Origin: Streptomyces sp. PR69
GTDB lineage: Bacteria > Actinomycetota > Actinomycetes > Streptomycetales > Streptomycetaceae
DNA length: 64,000 bases
Assembly (NCBI RefSeq): GCF_026420845.1
Contig: NZ_JAOWCB010000026.1
Span: forward strand, 1-64,000
Reading direction: 5' to 3'
The translations under genes were made by a program, and so were the position numbers. Of the stretch, positions 1-7,118 are shown piece by piece. The notes under the pieces are model-generated. The model had not been told where the DNA came from, made no database searches, and saw only the letters and a list, made by a program, of their open reading frames with translations. The first letter of the stretch is position 1. Every line of letters starts with the position of its first letter.

Positions 1-187
1 GCGGGTGCGGCAGGCGTCGCTTGCCGAGCCGTTGCGCGGTGGGGCGCCCGCGCGGGGTGAAGGGGCCGGGCGTGAGGTCACGCCCGAGCAGATGCGTTCG
101 ATCTTCGGGTCCTTCCAGCGCGGCCTCGACCGGGGCCGCGGCGGCGAGGCCCGCACCACCGACGAAAGGACGGGGCACGATGGCTGA
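1..187 (+). CDS. CvnA-type sensor histidine kinase, C-terminal end only (partial)
   Basis: Only the last 60 or so residues are present; the start lies before the window. The segment is a disordered Arg/Gly/Glu-rich tail ending in a short predicted helix (VTPEQMRSIFGSFQRGL). The tail has no diagnostic domain, so the call comes from context: it overlaps by eight bases a roadblock protein (cvnB) that is followed by a DUF742 protein (cvnC), which is the order of Streptomyces conservons (kinase, roadblock, DUF742, GTPase). In that family CvnA is a membrane-bound nitrate/sulfonate-sensor-like histidine kinase. Confident that this is the end of a real upstream gene; moderately confident of its identity. 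Confidence 0.7.
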   Translation, partial: RVRQASLAEPLRGGAPARGEGAGREVTPEQMRSIFGSFQRGLDRGRGGEARTTDERTGHDG

Positions 188-605
188 GGCACCCACCGGC
201 GGGGCACAGGCGGACCTCGGCTGGCTGCTGGACGATCTGCTGGCCAGGACCGACCATGTCCGCCAGGCCGTGCTGCTGACCGCCGACGGCCTCGCGATCT
301 GCTCCTCCAAGGGCATGGCCCGCAAGGACATCGAGCATCTCTCCGCCGTCTGCGCCGGCTTCCACAGCCTCGCCAAAGAGACCGGCGACCGCTTCGACGC
401 CGGGGACGTCCGCCAGACCATGGTCATGCTCGATGACGCGTTCCTGTTCGTCACCCCGGCCGGGGACGGCAGCCGCCTCGCCGTACTCTCCGGCGCCGAG
501 ACCGATGTCGGTCAGCTCGCCCATGAGATGGCCCTGCTGGTCAGGCGGGTGGGACGCCATATGGCCGTGACCGCCCGTGCCGCGGACGGCGAGGGCGACG
601 CCTAG
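180..605 (+). CDS. CvnB-like roadblock/LC7 domain protein
   Basis: A 141-residue protein that is essentially one roadblock/LC7 domain (about residues 12-125), with the typical LLADGLAI-type strand (here VLLTADGLAICSS) and an acidic C-terminal tail. Roadblock proteins of conservons are thought to form complexes with the CvnA kinase and regulate the CvnD small GTPase. The ATG at 180 overlaps the end of the preceding kinase frame by eight bases, and GAAAGGA lies about 9 bases upstream, which fixes the start. The next gene follows after seven bases, so the three are one operon. Confidence 0.9.
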   Translation: MAEAPTGGAQADLGWLLDDLLARTDHVRQAVLLTADGLAICSSKGMARKDIEHLSAVCAGFHSLAKETGDRFDAGDVRQTMVMLDDAFLFVTPAGDGSRLAVLSGAETDVGQLAHEMALLVRRVGRHMAVTARAADGEGDA

Positions 606-612
606 ATTCGCC

Positions 613-996
613 GTGAGCGAGACCTGGTACGAGGACGAGACCGGGCCGATGGTGCGCCCGTACACGGTCACCCGCGGCCGGACCCGCCCTGCCGCCGCGC
701 ACAGCCTCGATCTGATGTCGCGGGTCGCGGCCGTCCCGGCGGAGGACCTACCGCCCGGCGTCGAGCCGCGGCTCGACCATGCCCGCAGCTCGCTGCTGAC
801 CCTTCTCCGCGGCGGGCCGCACACTGTCGCGGAGGTCGCCGCCGACGCGGATCTGCCGCTGACGGTCGTCCGCGTCCTGCTCGCCGATCTCGTCGAGGCC
901 GGGCTTGTCACGGCCGCGCCCCCGGCGGCCGGCGAGGCGGCCCGGCACGACCCGGAGCTGCTGCGCGAGATCGCCGACCGGCTGCGCCAGCTGTAG
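613..996 (+). CDS. CvnC-like DUF742 protein
   Basis: A 127-residue DUF742 protein. It carries the family signature near the N-terminus (MVRPYTVTRGRT, about residues 13-24) and a winged-helix-like C-terminal half (TVAEVAADADLPLTVVRVLLADL). I choose the GTG at 613, seven bases after cvnB, because it gives the usual length; an upstream in-frame ATG at 577 would overlap cvnB by 29 bases. In complete conservons the next gene is the CvnD GTPase; here the operon stops and an unrelated permease begins 300 bases later, so this conservon looks incomplete at its 3' end. Confidence 0.9.
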   Translation: MSETWYEDETGPMVRPYTVTRGRTRPAAAHSLDLMSRVAAVPAEDLPPGVEPRLDHARSSLLTLLRGGPHTVAEVAADADLPLTVVRVLLADLVEAGLVTAAPPAAGEAARHDPELLREIADRLRQL

Positions 997-1072
997 GCCG
1001 CTCGTTCGGCGGTCCTTCAGCCGATCGTTCGGCTGATCGTTCGGCTGATCGTTCAGCGGACCGGCGGCGGAA

Positions 1073-1130
1073 CGCAATGATTCCCCGGCCCGCCGTTCAC
1101 CGCGCAATGATCATCCACGGATGCGCAACA
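1073..1130 (+). promoter_or_regulatory. Candidate Lrp/AsnC operator upstream of the permease
   Basis: The 298-base gap 997-1294 starts with short tandem repeats of GATCGTTCGGCT (about 1013-1055) and then holds CGCAATGA at 1073-1080, ACCGCGCAATGA at 1099-1110 and ATGCGCAACA at 1121-1130. The last two recur upstream of the amidase gene (3332-3343 and 3364-3373), on the other side of the lrp gene. That distribution suggests binding sites for the Lrp protein encoded at 2826; inference from sequence repetition only. Confidence 0.5.
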
Positions 1131-1138
1131 ACCCTGCA

Positions 1139-1167
1139 TTACCCGTACGGCCAGCGGCTCATAGGCT
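1139..1167 (+). promoter_or_regulatory. Candidate promoter of the permease gene
   Basis: TTACCC (1139-1144), 17 bases, TAGGCT (1162-1167), directly downstream of the shared ATGCGCAACA motif. Fits a Streptomyces vegetative promoter moderately well; it would give a leader of about 120 bases. Confidence 0.4.
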
Positions 1168-1294
1168 CACTGCCCGTACCAGGAGTGGCGGTGACCGCCT
1201 GCTCGGCGGTTCCCCCTCATGCGCGGGCTCTCTCCGTCATGCCCGCGGGCCGCCGCGGTCCCCGCCGCCGACCCGCGGCCATGAAGGAGCCCCG

Positions 1295-2815
1295 ATGCCA
1301 GACCACGGCGCAGCCCCGTCCGCGACCGAGCCACGCCCCGCGACCGGGCCGGCGAGCGCCTCAGGGCCCGTGACCGCCTCAGGGCCCGCGACCGCCCGGA
1401 GCCGGCCGGCCGCCTCCCGGCTGATGCGGCGCAAGCCGGTCGAGCAGCTGGTCGCCGAGGGCGGACAGGGCGACGGCGGCAGCCTCCGCCGCTCGCTCTC
1501 CATGTGGCAGCTGACCATGATCAGCATTGGCGCCACCCTCGGCACCGGCATCTTCGTCGTCCTCGGCGAGGCGGTGCCCGTCGCCGGCCCCGCCGTCACC
1601 GTCGCCTTTGTGATCGCCGGTCTCACCGCGCTGTTCTCCGCGCTCTCCTACGCCGAGCTGGCCGGCACGATCCCCGTCTCCGGCTCCTCCTACTCGTACG
1701 CCTACGCGACGATGGGCGAACTCGTCGCCTGGGTGTGCGGCTGGTGTCTGATCCTGGAGTACGGGGTGTCCGTGGCCGCCGTGGCGGTCGGCTGGGGCGA
1801 CTATCTCAACGAACTGCTCCACGGCACGATCGGCGTGACCCTCCCCGAGGCGCTCTCAACGGCGCCCGGCGAAGGCGGCCTGATCGATCTGCCCGCGCTG
1901 ATCGTCGTACTGCTCGCGATGGTGTTCCTGATCGGCGGAGCCCGCGAGTCCGCCCGCGCCAACACGGTCATGGTGGTTGTGAAGATCGCCGCGCTGCTGC
2001 TGTTCTGCGCCGTCGGCTTCACCGGCTTCACATCCGGCAACTACGCCGACTTCATGCCGCTCGGCATGGCGGGCGTCAGCGCCGCCGGGGCGACGCTGTT
2101 CTTCTCGTACATCGGTTTCGACGCGGCCTCCACCGCGGGCGAGGAGGCCAGGAACCCCAAGCGCGACCTGCCCCGCGCGATCATGCTCTCGCTGATCATC
2201 GTCACCACGCTGTACGTACTCGTCGCGGGCGTCGCCGTGGGCGCCTGGAACTGGACGAAGTTCGAGGGCTCCGAGGCATCCCTCGCCGCGATCCTCAACG
2301 ATGTGAGCGGCCAGACCGTCTACGGCACCCTGCTCGCCGCCGGTGCGGTGATCTCCATCGCCAGCGTCGTCCTCGCCGTCCTGTACGGCCAGACCCGCAT
2401 CCTCTTCGCGATGTCGCGCGACGGACTGATGCCCAAGGCTTTCGGCAAGGTCGACCCGAAGACCGGCTCCCCGCGCCTGAACACCGTCATCGTGTCGCTG
2501 TTCTGCGGGCTGCTCGCCGCGGTCGTCCCGCTCGGCAAGCTCGTGGACGCCACGAGCATCGGCACGCTGTTCGCCTTCGCGCTGGTCAATATCGCGGTCG
2601 TGGTGCTCCGCCGCACCCGCCCCGACATGGAGCGGACCTTCAAGGTGCCGTTCGGCTGGCTGTTCCCCGTACTGGGCTTCCTGTTCTGCGCCTACAACAT
2701 GCTGCAGCTCGACGCCGTCACCTGGGTGGTCTTCGCTGTCTGGATGGCCGCCGGGCTCATGGTCTACTTCCTGTACGGCATGCGCCGCTCCCGACTGGCC
2801 ACCGCAGAGAAGTGA
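1295..2815 (+). CDS. APC-family cationic amino acid permease
   Basis: A 506-residue membrane protein with about 12 predicted transmembrane segments after a hydrophilic 65-residue N-terminus. It has APC/CAT-type motifs: GATLGTGIFVVLGEAV in TM1, the SYAELAGTIPVSGSSYSYAY stretch of TM3, and FSYIGFDAASTAGEEARNP at TM6. This family (CAT, YfnA-like) imports cationic or neutral amino acids. The ATG at 1295 is preceded by AAGGAG at 1284; an open frame continues upstream to 1121 but has no comparable ribosome site. It sits 10 bases before an Lrp regulator and in the same direction as an amino acid monooxygenase and its amidase, so its likely job is import of the amino acid those enzymes degrade, plausibly lysine or arginine. 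Confidence 0.9.
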   Translation: MPDHGAAPSATEPRPATGPASASGPVTASGPATARSRPAASRLMRRKPVEQLVAEGGQGDGGSLRRSLSMWQLTMISIGATLGTGIFVVLGEAVPVAGPAVTVAFVIAGLTALFSALSYAELAGTIPVSGSSYSYAYATMGELVAWVCGWCLILEYGVSVAAVAVGWGDYLNELLHGTIGVTLPEALSTAPGEGGLIDLPALIVVLLAMVFLIGGARESARANTVMVVVKIAALLLFCAVGFTGFTSGNYADFMPLGMAGVSAAGATLFFSYIGFDAASTAGEEARNPKRDLPRAIMLSLIIVTTLYVLVAGVAVGAWNWTKFEGSEASLAAILNDVSGQTVYGTLLAAGAVISIASVVLAVLYGQTRILFAMSRDGLMPKAFGKVDPKTGSPRLNTVIVSLFCGLLAAVVPLGKLVDATSIGTLFAFALVNIAVVVLRRTRPDMERTFKVPFGWLFPVLGFLFCAYNMLQLDAVTWVVFAVWMAAGLMVYFLYGMRRSRLATAEK

Positions 2816-2825
2816 TCCACCCTCC

Positions 2826-3281
2826 GTGCGACTGAACGACCTCGACGAACGCATCGTCCACGCCCTGGCAGAGGACGCGCGCCGCTCCTACGCGGACATC
2901 GGCGCGATGGTCGGCCTGTCCGCGCCCGCCGTGAAGCGGCGCGTGGACCGGCTGCGCGCCGAGGGCGCGATCACCGGCTTCACCGTACGGGTGGACCCGG
3001 CCGCGCTCGGCTGGGAGACCGAGGGCTTCATCGAGATCTACTGCCGCAGCAACACCTCGCCCGAGGCCATCGAGCGCGGCCTCAAGCGCTACCCGGAGAT
3101 CGCGTCCGCCTCCACCGTCACCGGTGAGGCGGATGCGATCGTCCAGGTCTTCGCCTCCGACATGCGCCACTTCGAACGGGTGCTGGAGCGCATCGCGGGC
3201 GAGCCGTTCGTGGAGCGCACCAAGTCGGTGCTGGTGCTCTCGCCGCTGCTGCGGCGCTTCTCCTCCGGCGCGCCCGCGTAG
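2826..3281 (+). CDS. Lrp/AsnC family transcriptional regulator
   Basis: A 151-residue protein with an N-terminal winged helix (LNDLDERIVHALAEDARRSY, then AIGAMVGL-type recognition region, residues 3-60) and a C-terminal RAM/effector domain (residues 65-145). Lrp proteins are octamers that bind small amino acids and regulate amino acid uptake and catabolism. It begins with GTG ten bases after the permease stop, so the two are probably cotranscribed. Repeated motifs upstream of both the permease and the amidase suggest it controls both. Specific effector unknown; the neighbours point to a cationic or aromatic amino acid. Confidence 0.92.
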   Translation: MRLNDLDERIVHALAEDARRSYADIGAMVGLSAPAVKRRVDRLRAEGAITGFTVRVDPAALGWETEGFIEIYCRSNTSPEAIERGLKRYPEIASASTVTGEADAIVQVFASDMRHFERVLERIAGEPFVERTKSVLVLSPLLRRFSSGAPA

Positions 3282-3331
3282 CGCCCGCGGAACCCACGGC
3301 CTCCGCCCCCACACGGCCAGCGGAAACACGG

Positions 3332-3433
3332 ACCGCGCAATGAATCGCCGGGACCGCCCCGCAATGCGCAACAGATCACCGGCCCCTGTGCAACGGTCGC
3401 GCCTTGTCCCGGACGAGCAGCGGACCGTACCGT
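3332..3433 (+). promoter_or_regulatory. Candidate Lrp operator and promoter of the amidase-monooxygenase genes
   Basis: ACCGCGCAATGA at 3332-3343 and ATGCGCAACA at 3364-3373 repeat the motifs found before the permease. Their starts are 32 bases apart here and 22 there, a difference of one helical turn. Downstream, TTGTCC (3404-3409), 18 bases, TACCGT (3428-3433) is a possible promoter ending about 38 bases before the amidase start. Confidence 0.5.
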
Positions 3434-3471
3434 CGATGCGTCCCCCGAACACCCCTTCGCGAGGTATGCCC

Positions 3472-4269
3472 ATGCCGCCGCTGCGCACCGCCCTGCTCCA
3501 GAGCTCCGGCATCCCCGGCGACGTGACGAAGAACCTCGAGATCCTCGACGCATACGCGGCTCAGGCCGCCGGCGCGGGCGCCGGGCTGCTCGTCTGCCCC
3601 GAGATGTTCCTGACCGGGTACGCCATCGGCGACGATGTCCCCCGCCTCGCAGAACCGGCCGACGGCGCTTGCGCCCGCGCCGTCGGCGACCTCGCCGCCC
3701 GCCACGGCCTGGCCGTCCTCTACGGCTACCCCGAGCGCAACGGCGATCTGGTCCACAACGCGGCGCAGCTCATCGGCCCGGACGGAGTGCCTCTCGCCAA
3801 CTACCGCAAGACGCATCTCTTCGGACCGTTCGAGCAGCACCACTTCACGCCCGGCGACGAGCCGGTTGTCCAGGCGGAGCTCGGCGGACTGCGGATCGGC
3901 ATCACCATCTGCTACGACGTGGAGTTCCCGGAGAACGTCCGCGCCCACGCACTGGCCGGGACCGACCTCCTCGCGGTGCCCACCGCCCTGATGCATCCCT
4001 TCCCGTTCGTCGCCGAGAAGCTGGTGCCGGTGCGCGCCTTCGAGAGCCAGATGTATGTCGCGTACGCCAACAGGACCGGCCGGGAAGGCGAGTTCGAGTT
4101 CACCGGGCTCAGCTGCCTCGCCTCCCCCGACGGGACGGTGCGCGCCCGCGCCGGACGCGGCGAGGAACTGATCGCCGGTGAGGCGGACCCCGCCCTGCTG
4201 GCCGCCTCCCGCGCCGAGAACACCTATCTGCGCGACCGCCGCCCCGGGCTCTACGGCTCCCTCACCTGA
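3472..4269 (+). CDS. DavA-like omega-amidase (carbon-nitrogen hydrolase family)
   Basis: A 265-residue nitrilase-superfamily protein with the full catalytic triad: Glu44 (CPEMFLTGY), Lys113 (NYRKTHLFG) and Cys147 (ICYDVEFPEN). From memory these blocks match Pseudomonas 5-aminovaleramidase DavA closely. The enzyme should hydrolyse the amide released by the neighbouring 2-monooxygenase to a carboxylic acid and ammonia: 5-aminovaleramide from lysine, 4-guanidinobutyramide from arginine, or indole-3-acetamide from tryptophan. I choose the ATG at 3472 because GAGG at 3461 is 7 bases away; an in-frame ATG two codons earlier is too close to it. Cytoplasmic. Substrate not determined. Confidence 0.88.
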   Translation: MPPLRTALLQSSGIPGDVTKNLEILDAYAAQAAGAGAGLLVCPEMFLTGYAIGDDVPRLAEPADGACARAVGDLAARHGLAVLYGYPERNGDLVHNAAQLIGPDGVPLANYRKTHLFGPFEQHHFTPGDEPVVQAELGGLRIGITICYDVEFPENVRAHALAGTDLLAVPTALMHPFPFVAEKLVPVRAFESQMYVAYANRTGREGEFEFTGLSCLASPDGTVRARAGRGEELIAGEADPALLAASRAENTYLRDRRPGLYGSLT

Positions 4270-4405
4270 GCGGCCCGCCCGCCCGGCCCGGAGCCAGCCC
4301 CGCCAGACCCGACAGCCCCGCCGTATCCGCAGACCTGACAGCCCTCCCGACCCCCGCCTGCCCGCCCCCTCCCCGGCGGCCCGCACGACCAGGAGTCCCC
4401 GCCCC

Positions 4406-6100
4406 ATGACGTCCACGGTGCCCAACGCCGTCCAGCACACCGACGCGCAGCAGCCGCCGATCACCATGTTCGGCCCGGACTTCCCCTACGCCTACGACGA
4501 CTTCCTCGCCCATCCGGCGGGCCTCGGCCAGATACCCGCGACCGAGCACGGCGCGGAGGTCGCGGTGATCGGCGGCGGGCTCTCCGGGATCATCGCCGCG
4601 TACGAGCTGATGAAGATGGGCCTCAAGCCCGTCGTCTACGAGGCCGACCAGATCGGCGGCCGGCTGCGCACGGTCGGCTTCGAGGGCTGCGACCCCTCGC
4701 TGACCGCCGAGATGGGCGCGATGCGCTTCCCGCCGTCGTCCACCGCGCTGCAGCACTACATCGACCTGGTGGGGCTGACCACCAAGGCGTTCCCCAACCC
4801 GCTGGCCGCGGCGACGCCGTCGACCGTGGTCGACCTCAAGGGCGAGTCGCACTACGCCGAGACCATCGACGACCTGCCTCAGGTCTACCGCGATGTGGCT
4901 CAGGCGTGGAACGACTGCCTGGAGGAGGGCGCGGACTTCTCCGACATGAACCGCGCCCTGCGCGAGCGCGATGTGCCGCGCATCCGGGAGATCTGGGCCC
5001 GGCTCGTCGAGAAGCTGGACAACCAGACCTTCTACGGCTTCCTCTGCGAGTCCGAGGCCTTCAAGTCGTTCCGCCACCGCGAGATCTTCGGCCAGGTCGG
5101 CTTCGGCACCGGCGGCTGGGACACCGACTTCCCCAACTCGATCCTGGAGATCCTCCGCGTCGTCTACACCGAGGCGGACGACCACCACCGCGGCATCGTC
5201 GGCGGCTCTCAGCAGCTCCCGCTGCGGCTGTGGGAGCGCGAACCGGCCAAGATCGTGCACTGGTCGCCGGGCACCTCGCTGAAGTCCCTGCACGAGGGCG
5301 AGCCGCGCCCGGCCGTGACGCGGCTGCACCGCACCGCGGGGAACCGCATCACCGTCACCGACGCCGCCGGCGACATCCGCACCTACCGGGCGGCGATCTT
5401 CACCGCGCAGTCCTGGATGCTGCTGTCCAAGATCGAGTGCGATGACTCGCTCTTCCCCATCGATCACTGGACGGCGATCGAGCGCACGCACTACATGGAG
5501 TCGTCAAAGCTCTTCGTGCCCGTGGACCGGCCCTTCTGGCTGGACAAGGACGAGGCCACGGGGCGCGACACCATGTCGATGACGCTCACCGACCGGATGA
5601 CCCGCGGCACGTATCTGCTGGACGACGGCCCCGACAAGCCGGCCGTCATCTGCCTCTCGTACACCTGGTGCGACGACAGCCTGAAGTGGCTGCCGCTGTC
5701 CGCGAACGAGCGGATGGAGGTCATGCTCAAGTCACTGGGGGAGATCTATCCCCATGTCGACATCCGCAAGCACATCATCGGCAACCCGGTGACCGTGTCC
5801 TGGGAGAACGAGCCGTACTTCATGGGCGCGTTCAAGGCGAACCTGCCCGGCCACTACCGCTACCAGCGGCGGCTGTTCACCCACTTCATGCAGGACCGGC
5901 TGCCCGAGGACAAGCGGGGGATCTTCCTCGCGGGCGACGACATCTCCTGGACGGCCGGCTGGGCCGAAGGAGCCGTGCAGACCGCGCTGAACGCCGTGTG
6001 GGGCGTGATGCACCAGCTCGGCGGGGCCACCGACCCGTCCAACCCCGGCCCCGGCGATCTGTACGACGAGATCGCCCCGGTCGAGCTGCCGGAGGACTGA
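4406..6100 (+). CDS. DavB-like flavin L-amino acid 2-monooxygenase
   Basis: A 564-residue flavin amine-oxidase-family protein. It opens with the block FGPDFPYAYDDFLAHPAGLG, then a Rossmann FAD motif (VAVIGGGLSGIIAAYELMKM, residues about 52-71), and ends with a second FAD-binding block (FLAGDDISWTAGWAEGAVQT). Length and these blocks match what I recall of Pseudomonas L-lysine 2-monooxygenase DavB (about 560 residues); relatives act on arginine, phenylalanine or tryptophan (IaaM). The reaction is oxidative decarboxylation of the amino acid to the amide one carbon shorter. The ATG at 4406 has AGGAG at 4391; the frame is open further upstream without a good site. The gene lies 136 bases after the amidase, the expected partner. 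Permease type favours Lys/Arg over Trp. Confidence 0.87.
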   Translation: MTSTVPNAVQHTDAQQPPITMFGPDFPYAYDDFLAHPAGLGQIPATEHGAEVAVIGGGLSGIIAAYELMKMGLKPVVYEADQIGGRLRTVGFEGCDPSLTAEMGAMRFPPSSTALQHYIDLVGLTTKAFPNPLAAATPSTVVDLKGESHYAETIDDLPQVYRDVAQAWNDCLEEGADFSDMNRALRERDVPRIREIWARLVEKLDNQTFYGFLCESEAFKSFRHREIFGQVGFGTGGWDTDFPNSILEILRVVYTEADDHHRGIVGGSQQLPLRLWEREPAKIVHWSPGTSLKSLHEGEPRPAVTRLHRTAGNRITVTDAAGDIRTYRAAIFTAQSWMLLSKIECDDSLFPIDHWTAIERTHYMESSKLFVPVDRPFWLDKDEATGRDTMSMTLTDRMTRGTYLLDDGPDKPAVICLSYTWCDDSLKWLPLSANERMEVMLKSLGEIYPHVDIRKHIIGNPVTVSWENEPYFMGAFKANLPGHYRYQRRLFTHFMQDRLPEDKRGIFLAGDDISWTAGWAEGAVQTALNAVWGVMHQLGGATDPSNPGPGDLYDEIAPVELPED

Positions 6101-6304
6101 CCGGGCGGCAGCCCGGCCCCCTGGACCCGCCCGGGGCGGCCGCGATCCGGCCGGCCCCGGGCGAAGCCATGCCCGGCCTTCTGCCTGTCCGCCGGGCAGC
6201 CCGGGCCCGGGCACGCCCACGCCCCTCACGGCAGGCCATGCGCCCGCGGCGCCGCGCCCGCGCCGCCGTGTTGCCCGACGGCACACGGGCCGGCCAGGTC
6301 GCAC

Positions 6305-7000
6305 TCAGCGCGCCTGCGGAAGGGGCGTCAGCAGACAACGGCCGACCAGCCCGACACCGGTGTCGAGCCGCTCGGTGAACTCCTCCGCCAGACCGCGCAA
6401 CTTCCGCATCCCCCACAGCAGCCGGGCCGCCGACCAGGCGGCGTCCCGGGCGCGCTCCAGACTCCAGGAGCCCAGCAGATGGGTCAGCGGGTCGGCGACC
6501 TCCAGCAGGTCGGGCCCCGGCATCAGATCTTCACGGATGCGCTCCTCAAGCAGGACGAGGATGTCGCCGACGTGCTCGAACTCGTCCTCCAGATCGCCGG
6601 GTACGCAGCCCAGCGCCCGGCAGGCGTCCACCACGGCGAGCGCCAAATCGTGCCCGATGTGCGCGTTGATGCCCGCGAGGGCGAACTGCACGGGTCTCGG
6701 CCCGGGGTGGCGGCGGTGCTGGAACAGCGGCCGCCAGCACGCCGGCGGCCGACCGCCCGCAGCCGCCGTGTCCACGGCCGACAGATAGCGCTCCGCGAAC
6801 AGGACGTCCAGGGTGACGGCCGCCGCCCGGTCGGGAAACTCACCCCGCTCGATACGCCTGCCGATCTCCTCGGTGACCGACAGATAGACGCGGTTGAAGA
6901 CCGCGACCCCGTCCGTCGCGGGCAGGCTGTCGTGCAGCGCCCGCATCCGCTTCACGACGCCGTCCACCGAGAGTGCCGGGAAGTGCTCCGTCTGCGCCAT
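6305..7000 (-). CDS. DUF5995 family protein
   Basis: A 231-residue, mostly helical, soluble protein that I recognise as the actinobacterial DUF5995 family. Visible features are a conserved RP.QFALAGINAHIGHDLALAVV-like region (about residues 103-122), a DEFEHVGDIL acidic helix, and a C-terminal SWSLERARDAAWSAARLLW helix. The conserved His/Asp/Glu residues might bind a metal, but no activity is known to me. It converges with the monooxygenase gene across about 200 bases with no clear terminator. A short inverted repeat lies just upstream of its start. Probably monocistronic. Confidence 0.85.
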   Translation of the reverse strand: MAQTEHFPALSVDGVVKRMRALHDSLPATDGVAVFNRVYLSVTEEIGRRIERGEFPDRAAAVTLDVLFAERYLSAVDTAAAGGRPPACWRPLFQHRRHPGPRPVQFALAGINAHIGHDLALAVVDACRALGCVPGDLEDEFEHVGDILVLLEERIREDLMPGPDLLEVADPLTHLLGSWSLERARDAAWSAARLLWGMRKLRGLAEEFTERLDTGVGLVGRCLLTPLPQAR

Positions 7001-7018
7001 GCAGGCAGGGTCCCAGGC

Positions 7019-7039
7019 GTATGGCGGAAGCGGCCATAC
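7019..7039. promoter_or_regulatory. Inverted repeat upstream of the DUF5995 gene
   Basis: GTATGGC (7019-7025) and GCCATAC (7033-7039) form a perfect 7-base inverted repeat with a 7-base spacer, 19 bases upstream of the DUF5995 start on the minus strand. A dimeric repressor site is the simplest reading; the regulator is unknown. Confidence 0.35.
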
Positions 7040-7118
7040 ACGGACCGCGCCATGCCCGGAACGGGGGAATCCAGCGCCCTGCGCGGCCCGCGCCTCAGCC
7101 CTTCACCTCTCCGCCTCT

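Noticed and set aside
4406..6100. Annotating the monooxygenase outright as IaaM (auxin synthesis)
   Set aside because: Block similarity as I recall it is closer to DavB and the permease is of cationic amino acid type; substrate left open.
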